Shown here one piece after another: positions 35,570 to 44,823 of a DNA stretch of 64,000 nucleotides. The DNA lies in the NCBI GenBank assembly GCA_029782225.1, contig JAKOVF010000040.1:1-64000 (forward strand), given 5' to 3'. The notes below the pieces were generated by a model that was given only the letters and a program-made list of their open reading frames with translations, was not told the DNA's origin and did no database searches. Origin of the DNA: Chloroflexota bacterium. Lineage in GTDB: Bacteria; Chloroflexota; Anaerolineae; Anaerolineales; Villigracilaceae. Within the stretch, counting starts at the first letter, position 1. Each line of letters starts with the position of its first letter. Position numbers and translations under genes: made by a program.

Positions 35570-37072
35570 ATGAGACTCTTCCCCGCCATCCTTCTGGCAT
35601 TCTCTTTGGGGCTTCTGCTTTTTATGCCTTCGTCAGATCCGCTTGCAGCCATCAGCAGGTCTATTGAAACATTTTCGTCAATTCCACCGGCAGATTGCAG
35701 CCAAGCGGTGGATACAGCCTGGGCCCAGAAAGTGGATCGGATCCGCTGGGTGGCGTACAGTTCCCCGAATCCGGACCCGGACCAGAGTTTCTACCAGCCG
35801 ACTTCTGAGACGATGTATGAGGACTTGCGCGCGTTGAGGAAAGCCGGGTTCACCGGGCTTGTCACCTACAGCTCTTTTGGCGTGATGGGAGATGAGTTTG
35901 TGACGATCGCCGAGTCTCTGGGCTATCACGGCCTCATCATGGGCGTATGGGATCCAACCAACCTCGGGGAATTGAAGAACGCGAAGAATGCATCCGGTTC
36001 ATCCATTCTGCTGGGATACACAATTGGGAATGAAGGTTTTGACAGGCGGCGTGACCGATACACAGTTTCAGAACTTTGCGCGGCGATTATTGATCTGCGC
36101 GCCGCCACGGGAAGGCCAGTTACGACCTCCGAAGAAATTGATGATTATTACAGCCGGCCGGAATTGCTGATGATCGGCGACTGGTATTTTCCGAATGTGC
36201 ATCCCTACTGGCATTTCACGAAATATCCGGATGCCGCAGTGAAGTGGGAGGAAGAGCAGTTCGATCGATTCAGCAGGAACACAGATCACTTCGTCCTTTT
36301 CAAGGAAGTGGGCCTGCCAACCGATGGCGCGTTTGGCCTCTCGGAGGCCAACAGTGATGAATACTACCGCGCGCTGGCAAAGACGGATGTCCGCTTTGTG
36401 TATTTCGAGGCTTTCGATCAACCATCGAAGACGCATTCATCGGTCGAACCGCACTGGGGACTCTTTCGGTCCACGCGCCGCCCGAAGCTGCTCGCCTGGA
36501 ATTTAATGGGGTCCCGCCTATTCACTTCCACCGGTACATACGATGGCTGGGTCAACGAGTGTTCGGAAGGGAATTCAAAGGGCTGTGACCTCCATTCCGC
36601 CGCGGCCATTCTGCAGGTCGGCGACGATGCGGAGGACCGGCAGGCTCGTGCGTTCATTTCATTCAATACGGATGGTTTACCAGATAACGCAGTGATCACA
36701 TCCATCAAGCTGAAAGTGAAATCCGCCGGGCTGGTGGGCGCAGGCTTGTTCAATAACAGACAGAGGCTGCTCATCGAGTCGTGCGTTCCTCTTATCGGCA
36801 CGGCTCTCAAAGTTCAGGTCGCGGATTTTGACATTAGCTCAAGTTGTGAGGAAATCGGAACGTTCGAAAACAAGCCGGAAAAAGGCTGGTATGTGGCAAG
36901 CCCTGGTTCCATCGCCTTCGAGTATATAAACAGGGAGGGATATACCCAGTTTCGTTTCAGATTTCGCGTGGATGACAACAATGATGGAAGCCCTGATTAT
37001 TTCAAGTTCTACAGCGGTCTCGCAGAGGAGAAGGATAGACCGGTCCTGTTGGTGAGATACAGGATTCCCTGA
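35570..37072 (+). CDS. GH17-like glycoside hydrolase with C-terminal DNRLRE-type domain
   Basis: The ~500-residue exported protein (signal MRLFPAILLAFSLGLLLFMP) has a TIM-barrel with two Glu in the GH17 places: GYTIGNEGF (acid/base) and FVLFKEVGLPTDG (nucleophile). Early strands RIRWVAYSSPNPDPDQ, LRKAGFTGLVTYSS fit exo-beta-1,3-glucanases. From about residue 325 there is a beta-rich carbohydrate-binding-like domain (AAILQVGDDAEDRQARAFISFNTDGLPDNAVITSIKLKV) of the DNRLRE type. It probably cleaves beta-1,3-glucans outside the cell. ATG 35570 lies 4 nt after CATAAT, implying a leaderless transcript. Confidence 0.8.
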   Translation: MRLFPAILLAFSLGLLLFMPSSDPLAAISRSIETFSSIPPADCSQAVDTAWAQKVDRIRWVAYSSPNPDPDQSFYQPTSETMYEDLRALRKAGFTGLVTYSSFGVMGDEFVTIAESLGYHGLIMGVWDPTNLGELKNAKNASGSSILLGYTIGNEGFDRRRDRYTVSELCAAIIDLRAATGRPVTTSEEIDDYYSRPELLMIGDWYFPNVHPYWHFTKYPDAAVKWEEEQFDRFSRNTDHFVLFKEVGLPTDGAFGLSEANSDEYYRALAKTDVRFVYFEAFDQPSKTHSSVEPHWGLFRSTRRPKLLAWNLMGSRLFTSTGTYDGWVNECSEGNSKGCDLHSAAAILQVGDDAEDRQARAFISFNTDGLPDNAVITSIKLKVKSAGLVGAGLFNNRQRLLIESCVPLIGTALKVQVADFDISSSCEEIGTFENKPEKGWYVASPGSIAFEYINREGYTQFRFRFRVDDNNDGSPDYFKFYSGLAEEKDRPVLLVRYRIP

Positions 37073-37239
37073 TCCAAACCCTTGCGCACCGGGAGAATAC
37101 GTGTACAATACGGTTGCGCTATTTAGGGTGCCCCCCTCACCCTGAATGGCGCATTTTTTGTCCGCATTGTTTGTCATGAAAGTACCATATTATCTCAGGG
37201 TAGTAATAGAGTAGAATCCCATCAGCTTTCCGGGTAAAA

Positions 37240-40200
37240 ATGCGAATGAATCAACGCTCGACCGCGTTTCTCAACCGTGCCCTCCAGGTCATTGCACTCG
37301 TTTATCAAGTGCTGGCTGTTGGGGTTTTCATTACTGGCGTCCTTCTAGGTGTGCGCTGGGTCAAGACACCTTTCCTGGGTGCATTCTACGAACACACCAT
37401 GGTCTTTAACGGTGTCGGCCCCACCAATCCATCCGACGCGTGGGCGTTGTTCGAGCAGGTTCAACTGGGGGATCAGTTGGTCGAGGTCAATGGTGTGCAG
37501 GTCACGAGCACACTGGATGTGCAGAATGTGCTCTCTGGAAACACCCCGGGCACCCTGCCGACCAAGGTTGGCTTTGCCGCCGGGGAGACCATCCCGATCG
37601 TCGTCCTCGACACCAAGGGTGAGTTGAAGTCCCTGCAGGTTACTCTGCATAAATTTCCAGCCTCCGATCAAGTCCTGTTTTTCCTGATTCCCTCCATTAT
37701 CAGTCTATTCTTTATCGCCATCAGCCTGTGGATCTTTGGCTTCCGGCGCACAGAACCAGCCGGCCGCGCCTTTGCTCTGTTTGCCTCGTCCCTTGCCATC
37801 ATTACCGGGGGCATCTTTGATCTTTACACCACCCATTTCCTCACCTATTTCTGGACCCTGGGAGTGGCTGTGAGCGGGGGTGCTGTGCTGGCGCTGGCGC
37901 TCTCCTTCCCTCAGGAACCGCGCATTGTGATCGGGCGCCCTTACCTGCGCTGGCTCGGGATTGTGGCTGGCCTGCTGCTTGCGGCCAACGCCTTTGGAAT
38001 GCTGTTCAATTTTGCATATCCGGCCGCGTATATTCAGGCGTGGCAGTACATCTATGCCTTTGTTGGAATATCCTGCCTGATCTACATCATCATCAATCTA
38101 TACTACGGCTTCTTCGCTCCATCACCAGTTGTCAAATCTCAGGCCTATGTGATCCTGTTCGGTGCTCTGGTGGCCTTTGTTCCCATCAGCGTATGGCTTC
38201 TGGCCAAGTTATTTTTGGAAAAATTGAATTTTTCGCCGTATCTCTTTGTCCCAACCCTGGCCTTTCCTGTGACAACCGGCTATGCCATTCTGCGTTTCCG
38301 GCTCCTGCGCGCGGATGACGTGGTGCGGCGCGGCATTGCCTACGCATTATTGATCATTCTGGTCGTCGGTGGATATGCCTTCCTGGTCAGCGGGCTGGGC
38401 ACTTTATTCAGCATCGTTCTGCCGTTCAAAAATCCGATCTGGGTGGGGCTGATCATTTTCGTGCTTGCCGTATCGCTTGAGCCACTCCGCTCGAAGCTGC
38501 AGGGATTTGTGGACAGCGCCTTCTTCCGGGGGCAGCGGATCTACACAGAAAAACTCAATGACTTCTCGCACCGACTGACAACCGTATTGGACCTCCAGTC
38601 GATCGGCTCCGTCGTAAGGGAGCATATCGCCTCAACCCTGACCCCGGACCGCATCCACGTTTACACATACGATGCTCTCAACGATCATTATTCCGCTCTA
38701 TTTGGGGAGGATCGCCGCCCGACAAGTGATATCCGTTTCTCAGCAAATAGTCCGCTGGCGCGTTATTTCACTTTGGAAAACCTGCCCCTGTACCTTGACG
38801 GTGCATCATTACCCATGGCCCTGCAGCCAGAGCAGTCGCGCCTGATGCTGCTGGGTGCAAGGTTGTTCGTGGTGCTGCCCGGCAAGGAGAGGCCCACCGG
38901 CTGGCTCGCGCTGGGGGCTCGTCTTTCTGGCCTGCCATACACGCCGCGTGACCTCACCTTCCTTGAGAATCTTGCCGACCAGGCCTCTGTTGCCATCGAA
39001 CGCGTGCAAACCGTAGCCAACCTCGAGCGCCGAATCCTTGAGATGAACGCACTGACCCGCGTCTCGCAGGGCGTCAACGTTACATTGACTTTCGATGATG
39101 TGCTCGAATTGATCTATGCGCAGACCGCGCAGATCATCCCCACATCGCATTTGCATATCACGCTCTATCGCAAAGACAGCGATTATTACTATCACGGCTT
39201 CTGCGTTGAGCATAACGAGAGACTGCCCGAGAAAGAGAATGTGCCTTTTACACACACCACAGGCCTGAGCCCGGAAGTGATCCGCAAGGGACGTCCGATC
39301 CTCACGCAGGATTACATACGCGAGTGCCAGGCGCGCAATCTCACACCCGCGCTGGAAAGCGTCTTCGCATGGATGGGCGTTCCCCTGAACGCCGGCGCAG
39401 AAACGATTGGCGCGTTGAGTATCGGCAGCCGCGATGGTGGCACAGCTTATACCCGTGGACAGCTTGAACTCCTGCAGGCCATTGCAGACCAGACTGCCGG
39501 TGCTATCGTCAAATCACGCCTGCTGCAGGAAACCCAGCAGCGCGCACGCCAATTGACCACGCTAAATGAAGTGACTCGGCAGTTGACCTCTACGGTCGAT
39601 CTCGAGCCTCTTCTTCAGAATGTCTTGGAGAATGCGGTCGGGATTTTGAACTGCGAAGCCGGCAGCCTGTTCCTCATCGATGAACAGACCGATGAGTTGA
39701 TCTTCAAAGTGACGGTTGGCCCGGTAGCCGCGAACCTGGTTGGTCAGCGCCTGCCGCCCGGCACAGGCATCGTCGGCCGCGCCGCACAGAGCCGTGCTCC
39801 GCTGATCGAGAACGAAGTCCAGCGTTCCCCCAATTGGTTCAACACCGATAAACAAACCGGCTTCGTCAGCCGTTCGTTGATGGCCGTGCCGCTTCAAATC
39901 AAAGATCGAGTCATGGGTGTGATCGAGGTCATCAACCGCCGTGATGGCCTGCCTTTCGTGGCAGATGATCAATCCCTGCTCACGGCCTTTGCAGGACAGG
40001 CAGCGGTGGCGATGGAGAATGCGCGCCTGTTCGAATTGACCGATCAGGAATTGACTGCACGCGTGGAAGAGCTCTCGGTTATGCAGCGCATTGCACGTGA
40101 GTTGAATGCCAGCCTCGAAATGGACCGGGCCATGCGCATCACCCTTGACTGGGCATTGCGTCAGTCCAAAGCGGAGGCCGGCCTGATCGGTATGCTGGAA

Positions 40201-41256
40201 GGCGGCAAGCTGAAGGTGATGTCTCAACAGGGTTATGATGAAATCCTTGCCAACCTACCGGAGCAAATGCTCAAGCTTGAACTGCCCGGCATGCTCGCGG
40301 CGATCGAGACGCGGCAGCCTCAACGCGTCGCGGTTCCGGAACTGACCGGAAAACTGCTGGCCCCTGCACACACCCAAATGACCATCCCCATTCAACGCGA
40401 GTCGCAAGTCATTGGTTTGATCCTGCTCGAAAGCGCCACAGACTCGCAGGTTGATCTTTCTTTCCTGAACCGCTTAAGCGATACGGCCGCCATCGCGATT
40501 GCCAACGCTCAGCTTTACAGCGAAGTCCAACGAGCCAACCTTGCCAAGAGTGAGTTCGTTTCCTTTGTCGCCCACGAGTTGAAGAACCCGATGACCTCGA
40601 TCAAGGGTTACTCAGAATTACTGGCCGCCGGCGCGGTGGGGCAGATCAACGAAATGCAGACGAACTTCCTGAACACGATCCGATCCAATGTAGAGCGCAT
40701 GTCCACCCTGGTTTCGGACCTGAACGATAACTCCAAGATCGAAGCAGGACGTTTACGTCTCGAATATAAGGCCACCAGCGTTTTTGATGTGGTGGATGAA
40801 GTGGTACGTTCGACCAAACGTCAGATCGAAGAAAAGAAACAAACGCTCAACGTCAGCCTTGCGGAGGATCTGCCTCCCATGTGGGCAGATCGAATCCGCG
40901 TGGGTCAGGTGCTTACCAATCTCGTCAGCAATGCACACAAATACACTCCAGAGGGCGGCTACATCGACTTGGGCGCGAAGGCCGAACCCAATCTCTGGGA
41001 TCCAGACGGCGCACCAACGGTGATCCACTTATGGGTAAAGGACAGCGGCATTGGCATCAGCGCCGAGGATCAGCAAAAGATCTTCCAAAAATTCTTCCGC
41101 TCGGAAGATTCCAAGGCACGCGAAGTCCCGGGCACCGGCCTGGGTCTGAACATCACCAAGAGTCTCATCGAGATGCAGGGCGGCAGGATTTGGTTCGAAA
41201 GCGAGTTCCGCAAGGGAACCACATTCCATTTCACCATTCCGGTGGCTGAAGAATAG
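37240..41256 (+). CDS. Giant membrane sensor histidine kinase with PDZ-like and four GAF domains
   Basis: The 1,338-residue protein has one N-terminal helix (about 12-36), an external PDZ-like domain (about 50-140: VQLGDQLVEVNGVQVTSTLDVQNVLSG), then about nine further membrane helices (150-420). Four consecutive GAF-type sensor domains (about 440-610, 615-775, 780-935, 945-1095) follow. The kinase part has the HisKA box VSFVAHELKNPMTSIKGYSELL (His near 1112) and an HATPase_c domain with NLVSNAHKYTPEGG, DSGIGISAEDQQKIF and GTGLGLNITKSL. There is no receiver domain and no adjacent response regulator, so its partner is elsewhere. The FIST gene follows after 15 bp and is likely co-transcribed. 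Confidence 0.92.
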   Translation: MRMNQRSTAFLNRALQVIALVYQVLAVGVFITGVLLGVRWVKTPFLGAFYEHTMVFNGVGPTNPSDAWALFEQVQLGDQLVEVNGVQVTSTLDVQNVLSGNTPGTLPTKVGFAAGETIPIVVLDTKGELKSLQVTLHKFPASDQVLFFLIPSIISLFFIAISLWIFGFRRTEPAGRAFALFASSLAIITGGIFDLYTTHFLTYFWTLGVAVSGGAVLALALSFPQEPRIVIGRPYLRWLGIVAGLLLAANAFGMLFNFAYPAAYIQAWQYIYAFVGISCLIYIIINLYYGFFAPSPVVKSQAYVILFGALVAFVPISVWLLAKLFLEKLNFSPYLFVPTLAFPVTTGYAILRFRLLRADDVVRRGIAYALLIILVVGGYAFLVSGLGTLFSIVLPFKNPIWVGLIIFVLAVSLEPLRSKLQGFVDSAFFRGQRIYTEKLNDFSHRLTTVLDLQSIGSVVREHIASTLTPDRIHVYTYDALNDHYSALFGEDRRPTSDIRFSANSPLARYFTLENLPLYLDGASLPMALQPEQSRLMLLGARLFVVLPGKERPTGWLALGARLSGLPYTPRDLTFLENLADQASVAIERVQTVANLERRILEMNALTRVSQGVNVTLTFDDVLELIYAQTAQIIPTSHLHITLYRKDSDYYYHGFCVEHNERLPEKENVPFTHTTGLSPEVIRKGRPILTQDYIRECQARNLTPALESVFAWMGVPLNAGAETIGALSIGSRDGGTAYTRGQLELLQAIADQTAGAIVKSRLLQETQQRARQLTTLNEVTRQLTSTVDLEPLLQNVLENAVGILNCEAGSLFLIDEQTDELIFKVTVGPVAANLVGQRLPPGTGIVGRAAQSRAPLIENEVQRSPNWFNTDKQTGFVSRSLMAVPLQIKDRVMGVIEVINRRDGLPFVADDQSLLTAFAGQAAVAMENARLFELTDQELTARVEELSVMQRIARELNASLEMDRAMRITLDWALRQSKAEAGLIGMLEGGKLKVMSQQGYDEILANLPEQMLKLELPGMLAAIETRQPQRVAVPELTGKLLAPAHTQMTIPIQRESQVIGLILLESATDSQVDLSFLNRLSDTAAIAIANAQLYSEVQRANLAKSEFVSFVAHELKNPMTSIKGYSELLAAGAVGQINEMQTNFLNTIRSNVERMSTLVSDLNDNSKIEAGRLRLEYKATSVFDVVDEVVRSTKRQIEEKKQTLNVSLAEDLPPMWADRIRVGQVLTNLVSNAHKYTPEGGYIDLGAKAEPNLWDPDGAPTVIHLWVKDSGIGISAEDQQKIFQKFFRSEDSKAREVPGTGLGLNITKSLIEMQGGRIWFESEFRKGTTFHFTIPVAEE

Positions 41257-41271
41257 CGAGGGCCAGGCATC

Positions 41272-42426
41272 ATGACTCTATATTGTGGCGTTGGACTTGC
41301 CCAGGCACTGGATGGCCGCGAGGCAGGTTTGCAGGCAGCACATCAGGCGCTGAATCATCTTGGCGCAGCCGCGCCCGGCCTGGGTCTGGTCATCTCTTCA
41401 CACCAATATCAGGCCCGCGAAGTATTGAATGGGGTTAACAGCCTGCTCGGCGATGCACCTACGATCGGTTTCAGTTCGCCCGCCGGTCTGACAGATACCG
41501 GTCAGCATCCGCATTCGGTCATTGTGGCCTTGCTGAGCGGGGACTTCCTGGCAGAGGCACACTGGCTGCCGGGCTATGCCCAGTCTGGCCGCGACACGGC
41601 TTCGAAGTTGATGCAGCTTTTGCCTGCCCGTATTGAAGGGCAGTCCATGCTGTTCTTCGCCGATGGCTTTAACGGCGACGCCGAACAGTTTTGTTCATCG
41701 CTTCCAAACAATGGCTTGCTGCTGGCGGGCGCGCTTTCCAGCGGCGATCTGCACACCGGTACCACTTATCAGATTGCTGGCAGTCAAACAGGAAGCGGCG
41801 CGCTGGCAGCAGCTTTCCTCCGTGGAAATCTGAGGATTGGCATTGGTTACGATCACGGCTGGGATCCGGTCGGAAGTCAGTTCCGAGTGACACGTTCACG
41901 CGGCTTCTGGCTGCGCACCCTGGATGGTCGCCCTGCTTCGGAAACGTACGCACAGCTTTTCGGTTACCCCGCGCGCGACTGGGCCTTCCCTCCACTGAAC
42001 CATCTTGCCCGGCTTTATCCGCTCGGTGTTGAACAGGGCGATGACTTGATCGTACGCGCTCCCATCCGCGTGGAAGCCGATGGAAGCTTCCGCATGAACG
42101 CCGCCATCCGTGACGGGATCGATGCCTACCTGCTCGTCGGAAGCCGCGTCGCTTGCGAAAGAGCCGCGCGACAGGCTGCACAGCAGGCCCTGCTTCAGTT
42201 GGGAGATGCCAAGCCCGCGTTCGCCCTTGTCCTGGTGGATGTGGCCTGGCAGATGCTGCTCAAAGCGCAGCCAGGGGCAGAAATTGCCGCCATACAGGAG
42301 ATCCTCGGCACGAAAGTTCCTGTTGCAGGGGGTTACACTTTGGGGCAGGTTGTCCCGGGCGTCAGGTCAGTACCCCAGTTCCTCAACCAGCATATTGTCG
42401 TTATTGCGTTTGGTGAAGAATCCTGA
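41272..42426 (+). CDS. FIST-domain sensory protein
   Basis: The 384-residue protein has the FIST N domain (MTLYCGVGLAQALDGREAGLQAAHQAL..., IGFSSPAGLTDTG, VIVALLSGDF) and FIST C domain (DGRPASETYAQLFG, HPL region LNHLARLYPLGVE, VRAPIRVEADGSFRMNAAI, GGYTLGQVVPG). FIST domains bind small ligands and accompany signal-transduction modules. Placement 15 bp after the giant kinase suggests that it senses or modulates for that kinase. No methyl-accepting or kinase domain is fused to it. Confidence 0.88.
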   Translation: MTLYCGVGLAQALDGREAGLQAAHQALNHLGAAAPGLGLVISSHQYQAREVLNGVNSLLGDAPTIGFSSPAGLTDTGQHPHSVIVALLSGDFLAEAHWLPGYAQSGRDTASKLMQLLPARIEGQSMLFFADGFNGDAEQFCSSLPNNGLLLAGALSSGDLHTGTTYQIAGSQTGSGALAAAFLRGNLRIGIGYDHGWDPVGSQFRVTRSRGFWLRTLDGRPASETYAQLFGYPARDWAFPPLNHLARLYPLGVEQGDDLIVRAPIRVEADGSFRMNAAIRDGIDAYLLVGSRVACERAARQAAQQALLQLGDAKPAFALVLVDVAWQMLLKAQPGAEIAAIQEILGTKVPVAGGYTLGQVVPGVRSVPQFLNQHIVVIAFGEES

Positions 42427-42458
42427 CGACAACCTCGGCGGTGGTTTCCATACAAATT

Positions 42459-42488
42459 AGACACCCGGCTCTCACGAGCCGGGTGTCT
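42459..42488. terminator. Bidirectional terminator between the FIST gene and trpB2
   Basis: A 13-bp perfect stem AGACACCCGGCTC / GAGCCGGGTGTCT between convergent genes, with a CTCT tail. Confidence 0.85.
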
Positions 42489-42517
42489 CTCTAAGGAGGA
42501 AGAATGAGATGAGGTAT

Positions 42518-43891
42518 CTAGGCGGGCATCTCAACCTTCGGCAGTTTCTTCATCGCTTCTTTCACCGCCTCGGCAGGATACTCGTAATCTTCCAGTTTCC
42601 CGCTCATATAGGACTCATAGGCCGTCATATCGAAGTTGCCGTTGCCTGACAGATTGAAGAGGATCACGCGTTTCTCATCTTTGGCTTTTGCATCGAGCGC
42701 CTCATCAATCGCAGCACGAATAGCATGGGCTGACTCAGGCGCCGGGATGATCCCCTCCGCGCGTGCAAATTGGATTGCCGCCTCGAATGTGGCGATTTGC
42801 TTGACAGCCACCGCCTCAATGTGACCGGCATCATACAGAGCACAGATGCTCGGGGCCATGCCGTGATAACGTAACCCGCCCGCATGGATCGATGGCGGGA
42901 TGAAATCATGTCCCAGCGTATGCATTTTGACAATAGGCGCCATTTTCGCCGTATCGCCGTAATCAAAGGTGTACACGCCTTTGGTCAGGGACGGGGTCGC
43001 AGTTGGCTCAACGGCCAGCAGGCGGGCGCGCTTGCCATTCTTGAGATTCTCACGCAGGAAGGGATACGCAATGCCGGCAAAGTTCGATCCACCGCCCACA
43101 CAACCAATGACCACGTCCGGGTATTCGCCTGCGAGATCCATTTGCTTGAGCGCCTCCTCGCCGATCACGGTCTGATGCATCAGCACATGGTTCAGCACAG
43201 AGCCCAGGCTGTATTTCTTCGCGCCATTGGAGGTAGCTGCCACTTCCACGGCCTCAGAGATCGCGATACCAAGTGAGCCGGGGCTGTTCGGATTCTCCGC
43301 AAGCACCGAGCGCCCATAGTTCGTCCGGTCGGTGGGGCTGGCAAAGACTTGCGCGCCAAAGGATTCCATGAAGATGCGGCGGTACGGCTTCTGCTGATAG
43401 GAAACCTTGACCATGTAGACTTCAAGGTCAAGGCCAAAGAAACTACAGGCAAGCGAAAGGGCCGAACCCCACTGCCCAGCACCGGTCTCAGTGGTTAAAG
43501 CTTTTGTGCCAGCCTTCTTGTTGTAAAAAGCCTGGGGAATGGCAGTATTCGGTTTATGGCTTCCTGCTGGCGAAACGCCTTCGTTCTTGTAGTAGATGTG
43601 AGCAGGCGTGCCAAGCATCTTCTCCAGGCGGCGCGCTCGCAGCAGGGGAGTCGGACGATAGAGTTTGTAGATCTCTCGCACTTCCTCCGGGATCTCAATG
43701 TAGCGCTCCGTGGATATTTCCTGCAGGATCAAATCCATCGGAAACAGGACAGACAAAAAGTCCGGCGTGACCGGTTCCAAAGTCCCGGGGTGCAGCACAG
43801 GTGTTGGCGGGACTGGACTGTCCGCATTGATGTTGTACCAGAACTTCGGCAGGTCGGTTTCATTCAGGGTGAAGCGGGTTTGGTCAGACAT
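42518..43891 (-). CDS. trpB: Tryptophan synthase beta chain, TrpB2 type
   Basis: The 457-residue PLP enzyme is of the long TrpB2 class: N-terminal [14 protein letters not shown]...[24 protein letters not shown] lysine in [28 protein letters not shown], glycine loop [15 protein letters not shown], and the C-terminal [11 protein letters not shown]. It condenses indole with serine. No trpA is adjacent, as often seen for TrpB2, which may salvage free indole. ATG 43891 has AAGGAG; the upstream extension to 43957 is not needed. A tryptophan-specific T-box sits 450 bp upstream. Confidence 0.95.
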   Translation of the reverse strand: MSDQTRFTLNETDLPKFWYNINADSPVPPTPVLHPGTLEPVTPDFLSVLFPMDLILQEISTERYIEIPEEVREIYKLYRPTPLLRARRLEKMLGTPAHIYYKNEGVSPAGSHKPNTAIPQAFYNKKAGTKALTTETGAGQWGSALSLACSFFGLDLEVYMVKVSYQQKPYRRIFMESFGAQVFASPTDRTNYGRSVLAENPNSPGSLGIAISEAVEVAATSNGAKKYSLGSVLNHVLMHQTVIGEEALKQMDLAGEYPDVVIGCVGGGSNFAGIAYPFLRENLKNGKRARLLAVEPTATPSLTKGVYTFDYGDTAKMAPIVKMHTLGHDFIPPSIHAGGLRYHGMAPSICALYDAGHIEAVAVKQIATFEAAIQFARAEGIIPAPESAHAIRAAIDEALDAKAKDEKRVILFNLSGNGNFDMTAYESYMSGKLEDYEYPAEAVKEAMKKLPKVEMPA

Positions 43892-44119
43892 GGTGATTTC
43901 TCCTTTGATTATTTTGACAAGGTTCGCGCTGAGCGGAGAGAGATGGCGCTCTTCCATCGAACGCAGTCGAAGCGCGTGGTTTGATACAGAAACTTACTTG
44001 CAGCTCGCCCTTTGACTTCGGGCTTCGGCTTGCACTCAGCCCTCCGCTCAGGACGAAGTATGCTTCAGGGCGGGTGGAAATCAATAGTACGAAACATAAG
44101 GCCTCCGGGATTCAATGCA

Positions 44120-44272
44120 TCACGGCAGGAAGCGCGGCGTGGAGGTCCCATCGCCTTCTTCGTGCTCCGTCATTTGTTCGTTCAGGATCTGATCTGCCGG
44201 CAGAGCGTGATCTTCAATCACTGTTGTCACACGTTCTTGCAACTCCGCATCCTGCACTTTTGGTGTATCCAT
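44120..44272 (-). CDS. 50-codon small ORF between the Trp T-box and trpB2
   Basis: ATG 44272 is preceded by GAAGGAG (6-7 nt spacing) and the frame runs 50 codons to TGA at 44120. The product (MDTPKVQDAELQERVTTVIE...) is acidic, predicted helical, without Trp, membrane segment or recognised domain. It lies on the same transcript as trpB2, after the T-box terminator. It might be a real small protein or a leftover of a longer gene; the ribosome site itself comes from a CCCTCACCCC-type repeat. Conservation would decide. Confidence 0.45.
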   Translation of the reverse strand: MDTPKVQDAELQERVTTVIEDHALPADQILNEQMTEHEEGDGTSTPRFLP

Positions 44273-44334
44273 TTTTTCTCCTTCTCTACTCCCTATCCCT
44301 TTCAGGGAGAGGGGCCGGGGTGAGGGTCAAAACA

Positions 44335-44690
44335 AAAACAGCGTTCATCCCAAATGGGACGAACGCTGTATGCGGTCCGTGGTGCCACCCAACTTAAGCT
44401 GGCTATGGCTACATCTTTAACAAAAATCCCGTTGTGATGCAACGGGAAAGCCAGCTCCACTCTATAGTCAGCTAGTTCAGATGAACTAAGTGACGCAGCC
44501 TTGATAACGGTGGCGTTCCGTCTCTGATACTCTTAGCCAGGGCTAATTTCGCTTCGAAGCTCGGAGGTCCATTCGGCGCTGTCGTCTCGGGCAGGTTCTC
44601 ACCTTTTCACCTGCTCTCTGGGCCGTCGTCCAACGCGTACTCGTCCTCGTCACAGCCTGTACCCCGCATGTTTCATCCGTTCCGAAAGGG
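44335..44690 (-). promoter_or_regulatory. T-box riboswitch, tryptophan specifier
   Basis: On the minus strand a long structured leader contains the antiterminator T-box GGGTGGCACCACGGACC (44374-44390), followed by a terminator hairpin ACAGCGTTC...GAACGCTGT and TTTTTG (44334-44369). Stem I ends with a GAATGGACC segment whose TGG (44569-44571) is the likely specifier codon. tRNA-Trp without amino acid would favour read-through into trpB2, which matches the specifier. Confidence 0.94.
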
Positions 44691-44716
44691 AACGTGCGGG
44701 GTGTATGTTTGCGCTG

Positions 44717-44744
44717 ATTATATGCGGGCCCCGGGAATTGTCAA
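44717..44744 (-). promoter_or_regulatory. Strong sigma70-like promoter of the trpB2 operon
   Basis: On the minus strand consensus TTGACA (44739-44744), 16-bp spacer, consensus TATAAT (44717-44722), 30 bp upstream of the T-box leader. Confidence 0.85.
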
Positions 44745-44823
44745 TCCCTGAGGCCACCTTGCAATTCGGTAAAGGTGGGCCTCGGGGAATTGCTGTATAC
44801 TTTTTTCAGAAATGAGGCAGGAA

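Noticed and set aside
34890-37072. cas genes for the mini array
   Set aside because: The flanking genes are an FMN-binding protein and a GH17-like hydrolase; no Cas motif on either strand.
40753-41028. Minus-strand frames inside the histidine kinase gene
   Set aside because: Antisense shadows of a strongly supported kinase domain.
44335-44690. tRNA or tRNA-like gene suspected from ACCACGG and paired stems
   Set aside because: The conserved T-box sequence, terminator and specifier arrangement identify it as a T-box leader.
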